64,000 bases of DNA from contig JALMGJ010000025.1 of NCBI GenBank assembly GCA_023362775.1, forward strand, positions 8,781,501 to 8,845,500. The letters are read 5' to 3'. Below are positions 23,030 through 31,538 of this stretch, in pieces. A program made the position numbers and the translations under genes. Positions within the stretch are counted from its first letter, which is position 1. Every line of letters begins with the position of its first letter. The DNA is from Charina bottae. Lineage: Eukaryota; Chordata; Lepidosauria; Squamata; Charinaidae. Below the pieces are notes generated by a model. The model did not search any database and was not told where the DNA came from. It worked only from the letters and a program-made list of their open reading frames with translations.

Positions 23030-23480
23030 TGCATGTGCTAGTGCTAGTTGTCACCATTATGGTCCTTCATAACTCAAGGCTAGGATATCTGTGGGACTAC
23101 TTTCTCCCAGTAGTGTCTGCATTTCCAATAAGGTCAGAAAGAGTGGATTCCTTCTGTGTCCCTTCACTCATGGAATACTCTGTCCAGGGATCATGGAAGT
23201 GAGCATTCCCAATCACTGTCCCCCTTCTGTGGAATAGCATCCTTCTGGATAGCTAAGTGGCCTCTTTTCTACTGGTTTTTAGGAAAGCCATTAAAATGGG
23301 GTCATTCCATCAGGCCCTGGGTCGGGAATGCTATGAGCAGTGGAGGGTTTATTTTTACTCTCTGGCAGTGGAGGGTTTATCTTTGGGTTTGGTTGAATGT
23401 TTATTTCTTTTCAGAACATATATGGCTGCCTATCTCACATAGTGATTCTAGGTGGCCCATAACAACCAATAAAAACAGTG
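23030..23480 (+). mobile_element. CR1/L2-group LINE, C-terminal remnant
   Basis: Fragments such as LRLGYLWDYFLPVVSAFPIRSERVDSFCVPSL and FRKAIKM correspond to the C-terminal end of L2-like ORF2 (the region that in the intact copy reads RAFSAVAPALWNILPLEVR...FRKQLKTWL). The end is near 'cataacaaccaataaaaac'. It is separate from the element just upstream. Confidence 0.5.
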
Positions 23481-23529
23481 GAATAAAAACAGAATAATTC
23501 TTCCCACCAGGCACGAGATGAACCAAATT

Positions 23530-23700
23530 ATTGACCTCCTGACTCATAGGCTCATTGAGCCTATCCTAGCTCAATGCTTGAGGGAAGAGCTAGGTCTTCA
23601 TGGCTTTCTGGAAAGCTAAAAGTGTAGTGGCCCCTTGAATCTCAGGTAGGAGGCTAATCCAGAGGGCTGGGGCAGTTGCAGAAAAGAGAATTTATTAATG
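23530..23700 (-). mobile_element. CR1/L2-group LINE, C-terminal remnant, opposite strand
   Basis: The minus strand reads, with shifts, FSATAPALWISLLPEI and AFQKAMKT-like segments, again the L2/CR1 C-terminus. It is only about 170 bp. Confidence 0.5.
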
Positions 23701-23732
23701 TTTCCAATGCTGTGTGGTTGACTATGATATTG

Positions 23733-24011
23733 ATGAGAGCCAGTTTGGTGTAGTGGTTGAAGGCACTGCACTAGAAACCAAGAGAGGATCCGTTCTAGTC
23801 CTGCCTTAGGCACAAAGGCAGCTGGGTGACTTTGGGCCAGTCACTCTCTTTCAGCCTTAGGAAGAAGGCAGTGGCAAACCAATTGTGAACACTCTTGCCA
23901 AGAAAATGTCATCAACTTGTCCATGTAGTCGAAGGAAGGAAGGAAGGAAGGAAGGAAGGAAGGAAGGAAGGAAGGAAGGAAGGAAGGAAGGAAGGAAGGA
24001 AGGAAGGAAGA
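23733..24011 (+). mobile_element. tRNA-derived SINE with GGAA-expanded tail
   Basis: 'gagccagtttggtgtagtgg' carries a pol III A box (tggtgtagtgg), and 'gttctagtcctgcc' is a B-box-like sequence. 'tgggtgactttgggccagtc' is the shared body, also found at 25711-25917. The tail has become a (GGAA)n microsatellite at about 23933-24010. Confidence 0.75.
23933..24010 (+). repeat. (GGAA)n microsatellite
   Basis: About 19 uninterrupted GGAA units, grown at the 3' end of the SINE. Confidence 0.9.
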
Positions 24012-24429
24012 TATATTGGTGTGTGCATGTAGGGGAAGGGGGTTGATTTCAACTTACTGAAATCAGATGAACACCACTTTTTTTGTTTTAACCCAATTTA
24101 CTGAAATGGGAGGCACATGACAGGAGCAGTCTACAATCCCAGTAAATGTTCTGTTTGGAGTATGAGACCACCAGAACTCTTTAAGGAAATACTTTTATTT
24201 ACAATTAAAACTATTTACAAATGGAAAAAGTCCTTTAAGCACATAACTGTAATTCGACTTGGATCAACTGGACTACACAGCAGGATGCACTTGAAGGCTT
24301 GGCAGCTCTGCAGTAACACTGGCTAGCGATCACAAGTTGAACAGACCAAAGTCTTTTGAAGCAATTATACAAGGCTGACTGGAACTGCAGGACTAAACTG
24401 GTTTCACTTCAAAGCAGGATCTTCTGAAG

Positions 24430-24770
24430 CACTGAGGCAGGACTGGACTGGATTACAGGACAAGCTGGACTGGTTCCACTGAACAAGGTTCTTCTGGAGT
24501 GACAGGCAACTCTGGACTGCAACTGCAAGGCAAGGCTGGACTGGATCCACTGGACAAGCTTCTTCTGGAGTGACAAAGCAACTCTGGACTGGAATTGCAA
24601 GGCAAGACTGGACTGGATTCTCTGGACAAAGTCCTTCTGTAATGACAAGACAATGCTGGGCTGGAACTGCAAGACAAGGCTGTACTGGACTCCCTGGATA
24701 AGGTTCTTCTGGATCAACAAGACAATGCTGAGGCTAGACTGGCAAAACCAGGCAAGGTACTTCTGGAACA
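24430..24770 (-). repeat. 72-bp tandem repeat inside the LTR
   Basis: Units start with 'gcaaggcaaggctggactgg' on the plus strand at about 24525, 24597 and 24669, with decayed units on either side. The period is exactly 72 bp, that is 24 codons. Confidence 0.8.
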
Positions 24771-25351
24771 ATGAATTGCAACTGCACTAGATTAGCATGA
24801 TAAGACTGCCCAGGAGCAAACTGATAAAACCTAGCTGAATTAGCAAGGTGTTTCTTGACTAAGGCTGCAGGACAAAACTTGGCTGAAGCGGCTGGGCAAG
24901 ATGGGACTGAAGTGCTGAGAATGCTATTGGTGGGAGTCTGATGAAAGACTGTGAGATAAGACCCCTTTTGACTTGGCGAAGGAGCAGCTTGAGATTCCGA
25001 AGCAGCTGGGGTCAATTCTGAAATGATGCAAGGCTTTTGCTCTGGTTCCTTGGCGGCTACAGGGCAGGACTCTGAAGACTGTTCCACCTGGACTTCTCCT
25101 GAAGAAGCTGTAAGCTCAGTGGAACGTTTGTCACCGGCGATCGGGTGCTTGAGCTGGCGTCCTTTTATTCTGTTATCCGAACGCCTTCTATCCTCAGGAA
25201 CCAATGTGGCTTCCTTCTGCTTGGCGTGCTTCTCAGCCCTCCTTTCTCGTGCATTGATTGGCGCTCTTGACTTTGTTCCTGATTCTGGACCAATCTGCTC
25301 CTCAGGATTCTCCCACTCTGCTAGGTCATCCCCGGGTCCGTTTCTCTGCAC
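24734..25351 (-). CDS. LTR-contained ORF, 205 aa, function unknown
   Basis: This is an open frame in the sense direction of the LTR. The N-terminal half is charged (RERRAEKHAKQKEA, RRRSDNRIKGRQ) and is followed by a serine/glutamate-rich and then an alanine/proline-rich part. A single TAG ends it, but the same frame stays open beyond the stop through 24-aa repeats rich in Cys, Pro and Gln. The block RIKGR...GD-RS recurs in the ORF of the related LTR at 52101-52826. I do not recognise a domain. The frame could be chance openness kept by repeats whose length is a multiple of three. Confidence 0.3.
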   Translation of the reverse strand: MQRNGPGDDLAEWENPEEQIGPESGTKSRAPINARERRAEKHAKQKEATLVPEDRRRSDNRIKGRQLKHPIAGDKRSTELTASSGEVQVEQSSESCPVAAKEPEQKPCIISELTPAASESQAAPSPSQKGSYLTVFHQTPTNSILSTSVPSCPAASAKFCPAALVKKHLANSARFYQFAPGQSYHANLVQLQFIVPEVPCLVLPV

Positions 25352-25708
25352 CTGCTCATCACGAGTCTGGTCATGAGTATCTCACTTTTGACCCTGCACC
25401 TGCTCATCATGAGTTCCACTTGCCGGTTGCTGCACAAGATCAGTTTCGTTTCTCTCATACATTTTGTTTTCCCCTAGCTCAGAGTCAGAGTCAGAGTCTG
25501 ATAGTAAAATAAAATAAAGTATGCAAATGCCTGTTCTACGTTTTGCAAGTGTCAGAAGAGGCTAAGAGGAAGCTGAGAAGTAACAGAAAGCACCCCATTG
25601 ATACAAACTGCATTACCTCTTCTCCTCAATATAGTCCATCACTCTTCCCTAATCAAGTGCAGAACTCTTTATCAAGGTCAATAAAAGCCAATTTGCACAG
25701 GCTTAATT

Positions 25709-25917
25709 TGGGAGCCAGCATGATGTAGTAGTTAAGGTGCTGGATTAGGAGTGGATAAACAGGTTCTAGTCCTCCCTTAGGTATAGAAGTCACCTGGGTA
25801 ACCTTGGGCCAGTTACTTTCTCTCAACCCAAATAAGCTGGCAAAATAAAATTAAATTAAATTAAAAAATGTATAAAATAAAATTTTATAAAATAAAATAT
25901 AAAAAATATAATTCCTG
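25709..25917 (+). mobile_element. tRNA-derived SINE, second copy
   Basis: 'ggagccagcatgatgtagta', 'gttctagtcctcccttaggt' and 'accttgggccagttac' match the SINE at 23733. The tail is A/T-rich ('aaaataaaattaaatt'). Confidence 0.7.
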
Positions 25918-26248
25918 ATTACATCATGTGTTGATAGCTTCTCCATGTGAGCTGAAGGGAACGGAGTGCAAAACAAATAGATATGCAACCAACCAAACTA
26001 ACATTAGGAAAAACAACAAACAAAAAGTATTTCCTTTTCTACAAAAGCTGTTAGGCAGTATGACTGACATATGCAGAATAGAAGGGAGCTTCCCATTTGG
26101 GGGGCACAGTTGGTGCATCTGGACTTTTGAGATGATAGGTGTTGCCGAAACCCACAAGGACCATTACATGAAAAGGTCAACTGTTGAGTCTAAGAGATGA
26201 ATCTCTTGCCGAAGAATACAGGTACCATATCTGTGCTATATACCATAT

Positions 26249-26373
26249 TTGTTGTTTATTCATTCAGTCGCTTCCAACTCTTCGTGACTTCATGGACCAG
26301 CCCACGCCAGAGCTTCCTGTCGGCCGTCACCATCCCCAGCTCCCCCATGGTTGAGTCCGTCACCTCCAGAATA
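26249..26373 (-). mobile_element. BovB LINE, short 3' tail
   Basis: 125 bp identical in layout to the last part of the BovB elements ('gttgtttattcattcagtcg...cttcgtgacttcatggacc'). It is flanked by a 12-bp duplication TATATACCATAT at 26237-26248 and 26374-26385. It is extremely 5'-truncated. Confidence 0.93.
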
Positions 26374-26385
26374 TATATACCATAT

Positions 26386-27769
26386 AGCCTCCTCTAAAGT
26401 TTTTAGTCCATGTAGTCAACACATGCAGGGGTAATGGGGCTCTGTGTGCTAATCCCATAATCTCAGTGGTCCCATTTTGACCACTATCACTGCCAACATT
26501 TGCATACAGATTGAAGGTTAGAACCCGATTCTTCATGCAAACGTCCTTCAAGTCATCATACACCATTTGGGATTCATGCAAAATCCTGATCACATGTAGG
26601 GTTTTAAAGTATGCGGTTGAACATGGCAAAAAAGAAAAAGATCCCTTCACATCTTTAGCTCCCTAGGAAAGGATGTGTAGAACTGGTAGATTATAGGGGC
26701 ATTATAGGCAAGAGTAGCATATACAACTCTGTTTCTCCCCATGTGTCATTGAAACGCAAGAGTGGAAACCCTCTCCTTCCTGCAGCCGATCACATTGGGA
26801 GCCTTGAGTATCAATGATGATGGTTGCGGTAATTTGGGATGGAAATGAAATTAGTCCTGCTTCTCTCATGCTGCTGTGATGGTGATAGAGTTAAGTCCCT
26901 GTCCTTTTGCCTGCATGTACATGTGTGAAAAGGATCAAACTGATTCAATTAGGAAACCAAGGTTGTTAGAGCCAACTTATTTTCCCTTGTTGCTTCCCAG
27001 CACACATATAGGACTTAATCTCAGCATGAGTTACTTGACAGAACTCAGCTTCGTTGCTATGGGAACAATTTTCATGAACTCCTCTAAGCAACCTCAGCCC
27101 ACTCGTTCCACCAGGGATCAGATATTTGATTGACTGCTAAGTCCAACTATGTAGTAGTACTAGTCATGTCACATCTGCCGTATTTCCCTAAATACCTTTT
27201 TTTTCCAAAAAAAAAAATAACACTAAACATATCATTTCTTCTTTCTTTTGTTCACTTAAGAGTTTCTTTTAATTCTTGATGATATTTTGTCTCTGCATAA
27301 ATAAACTCCATAATTCTTTCTCTCATTTTTCCCCCTTTAAATCCAAAGCCTGGGAAATAACACCACTAGTAATTAGGAACTGAATAATGTTGTTTAAAGC
27401 AGTATTAATTATTGGAGCCGATGACATCCCAGGGTTACAGAAATCAAAGAAACTAGAGTAAAGGCAAGAAACTACTATTCCTTGAAGAAGAACATCAGGG
27501 ATTTACTCTTTTCTTTGTGCAATTGATACTAGTGAACCAGGCTGTGATGGCAAAGTTCTGGCCACAAAGGACCAACCCTGCATATCATTAAACCTTTATC
27601 TCATTTGAGAAAGCTTCTCATTCTAGCTCATGGACATCCATTGCAAATCTCAGACCATTATTTCCAGACACTGAACTCTCTGAATTAGAATGTGAAGTAC
27701 AGGTAATGATCATTTTCTGTCTTTTCTATGATACTAGGTCTATTGAAAAATAACAATTTGTATTTATGT
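26386..27769. other. No recognisable gene
   Basis: Short open frames at 26360-26650 (minus) and 26876-27133 (plus) have no known motif. I see no supported repeat. Confidence 0.35.
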
Positions 27770-27925
27770 AGCATCTTTCTCCTCCAGCAAAGGAGATCGT
27801 TACCTTGTCGTGGTGCTGGAGCTTGAGCACTTCAATGAAACCATGAGCTAAACCGTGAAGGGACACCCAAGACGGGAAGGTCGTGGCAGAGAGGTCAGAC
27901 TAAATACGATCCCTGGGGAAGGTAA

Positions 27926-30900
27926 AGAGCGGTATCACTCTTGGGTGTGAGAGACCCTGGGGGAGGCCAGAGTTGTATGATTGTATATTAGAGTGCCCGC
28001 CCCTGAGTGAGAGACAGGTTGTGGGCAGGAGTGGATGGTGCCCCTTCGACCAGTGAGAGAAGCTGAAGGGGCACGTAGTGAGTGTGGAGTGAGTGGTTAG
28101 GGGGTGGTTAGGTTCTACTGGCACCGAAAGCATATGCTGGTACGCTGGTGACCGTACTGCCCCCTGAGGTTGACTGAGTTAGGAAGATGTGTGCATGGGA
28201 GAGGGGCCCCCTGTTTCAATCTAGGGTTTTCGGAGGTCCGGTGGTGGAGGCAACTGGGCCTCGTAACTCTAGGGGCTCTGGGGCGGATGGTCCTATTGAA
28301 GTGGTGACGGGTCGGGGATGTTATGGCGGGAACCGGAGGTCAGGCCATCGTTGGGGAAGATGCCCCCGGTGTTTATTACCGGTGGTGTGTTCCGGCCTTC
28401 TGGGTTCAAACCTAGGCCCTGGTCAGCGGATCCTCGAGTGCCCTGATTTCCGGCTGTTGATGCTTAATGCCAGGTCGGTTAATAACAAGGGCCCCATCAT
28501 ATGTGATTTGATCGCGGAGGAGGGGGCCGACCTGGCATGTATTACCGAGACCTGGCTGGGCCCTGGAGGAGGGGTTGCCCTCTCGGAAATCTGCCCGGCC
28601 GGGTTTCAGGTATGGCACCAGCCGAGACATCGGGGTAGGGGAGGCAGGGTGGCAGTTGTCATCCGAGAGTCTATAGTGGCCTTCAGGGGCACAGCTCCAC
28701 AGGTGGCTGGATGTGAGACTCTGTACTTCAAGTTGGGTTCCCGAGAGCAGTTGGGAGTGTTGCTGCTGTACCAGCCTCCCTGCTGCGTAGCAACCTCCCT
28801 GCCCGAGCTGCTGGAGGCTGTTTCGGGGTTGGCGGTGGAATTCCCCAGACTTATGGTTCTGGGGGATTTCAACCTGCCGTCCCTGGGACGTGCCTCGGAG
28901 ACGGCTCGGGAGTTCATGGCTACCATGGCAGCCATGGGCCTGGTCCAGATTATCCGGGACCCAACTCGAGACAGTGGTCTCACTCCGGACTTGGTTTTCC
29001 TGTCGGAGCTGTGGCAAGGTGATCTGGGGGGAGAGTTGCATCTATCCCCGTTGTCATGGTCGGATCATGCCCTGGTGACCCTTAGATTCTCATATGCTGC
29101 CCCACTCCGCAGGGAGGCTGGACCTATTCGATCGGTCCGCCCCCGGCAACCAATGGACCCGATAGGGTTTCAGAGGGAGCTGGGGGTTATATCCGAGGAT
29201 CTTCTGCACGGTCCAGCGGAGGTCCTGGCCACAGCTTGGAATAAGAAAGTGGCCGGGGCCTTGGACAGGATCGCGCCTATGCGGCCTCTCTTGTCCCATC
29301 CAACCCGATACTCCCCGTGGTTTACCGAGGAGTTGAGGGTGCTGAAAAGGGTTAAGAGACGTCTAGAGCGCCGCTGGAGGAAGACAAAGACCGAACCCGA
29401 CCGAACACAAGCTAGAGCCGCGGTTAAGGCCTACCTTGTGGCGGTAAGAGTGGCGAAACGTCAATATTTCTCCGCTCTTATTGCATCCGCAGAATGCCGC
29501 CCGATGGCCCTGTTTAGGATTACTCGATCTCTCCTAGGTAAGGTGGGGCCGGTGACCCACCTTCAGGGCCGTGCGGAGGAATTTTCAGAGCATCTGATGG
29601 ATAAAATCGCTCGGATCCGTTCTAAGTTGGACTCCAAGCGTGATACATGGTCTGGGGAGATGCCAAGGGAACATCTTTGCCCGAATATCTGGGAATGGTT
29701 TGATCCTGTTGGGCCTGAGGAAGTGGACAGGATCCTCTGGACTGTAAGGGCCACTACTTGTCATCTTGACCCATGCCCCTCCTGGCTGGTGAAAGCAGCC
29801 AGGGAGGTGACATGTGGTTGGGTCCATGCGATGGTCACTGCATCCTTGGGAGAGGGAGTGTTCCCGGCAGCTTTTAAGGAAGTGCTGGTGCACCCCCTCC
29901 TCAAGAAGCCATCACTGGACCCTATAGTGTTGGACAATTTTCATCCCGTCTCCCACCTCCCCTTTCTGGGGAAGGTGGTTGAGAAAGTGGTGGCATTACA
30001 GCTCCAGAGGATTCTGGATGATACGGATTATCTAGACCCCTTTCAGTCAGGGTTCAGGCCGGGATATGGGGTAGAAACTGCATTGGTCACACTTACTGAT
30101 GATCTCTGGCGAGCGCGGGATGGAGGCAGTGCATCCATCCTGGCTCTTCTTGACCTCTCAGCAGCTTTTGATACCATCGACCATGGTATCCTTTTGGGAC
30201 GGCTTAGGGGGTTGGGGGTGGGCGGCGTGGTTTTGTGCTGGTTCACCTCCTTCCTCCAGGGCCGATCCCAATCGGTGGTAATAGGAGATGAGAGATCCGA
30301 CCCTCGGCCCCTACTTTGTGGGGTGCCGCAGGGTTCGGTTCTCTCCCCTCTCCTATTTAATATCTACATGAAACTGCTGGGTGAGATCATCCGCCAACAC
30401 GGGATGAGGTATCTCATATATGCTGATGATACTCAACTATATATCTCCATCCCGGGCGAGTTAAGTGATGCAGTGACTGCCCTTTCTCAGTGTCTGAGGG
30501 CTGTGGGGGCCTGGATGGGGAACAACAGGCTTCAGCTGAACCCTGGTAAGACGGAGTGGCTGTGGATTGATGGTGCATCGAGATCCAGAGAGTTGTCATC
30601 TTTAGATCTGGGCGGGGTGGCACTACCCCATTCAGACACAGTGCGGAACCTGGGTGTCCTTCTAGACTCACGACTCCTGCTTGAAGAGCAGGTGGCAGTC
30701 GTTGCCAGAAGGGCATTTGTACAACTTCGAGTTGTACGCCAGCTACGCCCTTTCCTTGACCGAGACGCACTCCGGACAGTCACTCATGCCCTGGTGATCT
30801 CCCATATAGACTATTGTAATGCACTCTACATGGGGCTACCCCTGAAGAGTATCCAGAAGCTTCAACTGGTCCAGAATGCGGCTGCGCGTGTAGTTATGAG

Positions 30901-31499
30901 TGCCCCAAGATCGGCACATGTGACACTTCTACTTTGCGAGCTGCATTGGTTACCAGTTTGCTTCCAGGTCCAATTCAAAGTGTTGGTTGTCACCTTTAAA
31001 GCCCTACATGGCATGGGACCAGGTTACCTAAGGTACCGCCTCGTTTCCAGAGCATCGACCCGCCCCACTCGGTTATGCAGAGAGGGCTTGCTACGGACCC
31101 CGTCTACAAGAGAATTCCATCTGATGGGGTCCAGGAAGCGGGCATTCTCTGCAGTGGCACCCGCCCTCTGGAATATTCTGCCCCTGGAGGTGAGGCAAGC
31201 CCCCACACTGATGACCTTCCGAAAACAATTGAAGACCTGGCTCTGCCACCTCGCTTGGGATGGGAGGAGTAATAGCTCCTCTTGGGGATGGCTTGCTCCA
31301 TAGAGTTCTTTTAAACTTAACATCAGAGCCTCTTGGGTTTTATATATTTAATTAATTTATATAGATATACATTTATGTATGGTATTTTATATGCTTTTAT
31401 ATGTTTTAATTGTCAACTTTGTGTAAACCGCCCAGAGTCCCCTCTGTGGGGGGAGATGGGCGGTGATATAAGTATGATAAATAAATAAAAATAATAAAT
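27926..31499 (+). mobile_element. CR1/L2-group LINE, full-length, inserted in BovB 5' UTR
   Basis: A GC-rich 5' UTR of about 260 bp ('gagcggtatcactcttggg'), one long ORF (28187-31303) and a 3' UTR end the element with '...aaccgcccagagtcc...gggcggtgatataag' and an (AAAT)-type tail. BovB sequence 'ggtaa' / 'tggcaaccc' is continuous once this element is removed. Shorter copies of its 3' end occur at least six times in the window. Confidence 0.9.
28187..31303 (+). CDS. Intact CR1/L2-type ORF2: APE endonuclease and reverse transcriptase, 1038 aa
   Basis: The protein would nick target DNA and reverse-transcribe element RNA at the nick. Residues 1-85 are Gly/Arg-rich without a known domain. The endonuclease begins with LMLNARSVNNK (91-101), ETWL (121-124), LGDFN (225-229) and SDH (292-294), the expected catalytic motifs. 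The reverse transcriptase has SHLPFLGKVVEKV, FRPGYGVETAL, LDLSAAFD (655-662), GVPQGSVLSPLLFN and YADD (745-748). HWLPV...FK.L...KALHG and the ALWNILPLEVR C-terminus follow. There are no stops or frameshifts. The upstream ATG is the first in frame; its use is not proven. I see no separate ORF1. Choice between the CR1 and L2 clades needs a tree. Confidence 0.9.
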   Translation: MCAWERGPLFQSRVFGGPVVEATGPRNSRGSGADGPIEVVTGRGCYGGNRRSGHRWGRCPRCLLPVVCSGLLGSNLGPGQRILECPDFRLLMLNARSVNNKGPIICDLIAEEGADLACITETWLGPGGGVALSEICPAGFQVWHQPRHRGRGGRVAVVIRESIVAFRGTAPQVAGCETLYFKLGSREQLGVLLLYQPPCCVATSLPELLEAVSGLAVEFPRLMVLGDFNLPSLGRASETAREFMATMAAMGLVQIIRDPTRDSGLTPDLVFLSELWQGDLGGELHLSPLSWSDHALVTLRFSYAAPLRREAGPIRSVRPRQPMDPIGFQRELGVISEDLLHGPAEVLATAWNKKVAGALDRIAPMRPLLSHPTRYSPWFTEELRVLKRVKRRLERRWRKTKTEPDRTQARAAVKAYLVAVRVAKRQYFSALIASAECRPMALFRITRSLLGKVGPVTHLQGRAEEFSEHLMDKIARIRSKLDSKRDTWSGEMPREHLCPNIWEWFDPVGPEEVDRILWTVRATTCHLDPCPSWLVKAAREVTCGWVHAMVTASLGEGVFPAAFKEVLVHPLLKKPSLDPIVLDNFHPVSHLPFLGKVVEKVVALQLQRILDDTDYLDPFQSGFRPGYGVETALVTLTDDLWRARDGGSASILALLDLSAAFDTIDHGILLGRLRGLGVGGVVLCWFTSFLQGRSQSVVIGDERSDPRPLLCGVPQGSVLSPLLFNIYMKLLGEIIRQHGMRYLIYADDTQLYISIPGELSDAVTALSQCLRAVGAWMGNNRLQLNPGKTEWLWIDGASRSRELSSLDLGGVALPHSDTVRNLGVLLDSRLLLEEQVAVVARRAFVQLRVVRQLRPFLDRDALRTVTHALVISHIDYCNALYMGLPLKSIQKLQLVQNAAARVVMSAPRSAHVTLLLCELHWLPVCFQVQFKVLVVTFKALHGMGPGYLRYRLVSRASTRPTRLCREGLLRTPSTREFHLMGSRKRAFSAVAPALWNILPLEVRQAPTLMTFRKQLKTWLCHLAWDGRSNSSSWGWLAP

Positions 31500-31538
31500 A
31501 ATGGCAACCCACCCCAGTATTCTTGCCGTGAAAACTAA

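Larger units (their letters stand above)
24147..25503 (-). mobile_element. Solo LTR, 1.36 kb, with sense-strand ORF and tandem repeats
   Basis: The element is bounded by a 5-bp duplication GTAAA (24142-24146 and 25504-25508). On the minus strand it starts TATCAG (a TG to TA change of the usual TG) and ends GAACA. It has an AATAAA-type signal (TTTATT on plus at 24194-24199) and a TATA-like AATAAAAGG (plus 25161-25169). It shares the block after this box with the LTR at 51812-52970, so the two are related families. No internal region, primer site or second LTR is seen, so it is a solo LTR. Whether gypsy-type or endogenous retroviral is undecided. Confidence 0.7.

Noticed and set aside
27540..27720. 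Possible exon ending in a splice-donor-like 'acaggtaatg'
   Set aside because: The frame contains stops and no acceptor or homologous protein was recognised. The motif is common by chance.
28412..29041. 209-codon minus-strand frame
   Set aside because: Antisense shadow of the GC-rich intact CR1/L2 ORF.
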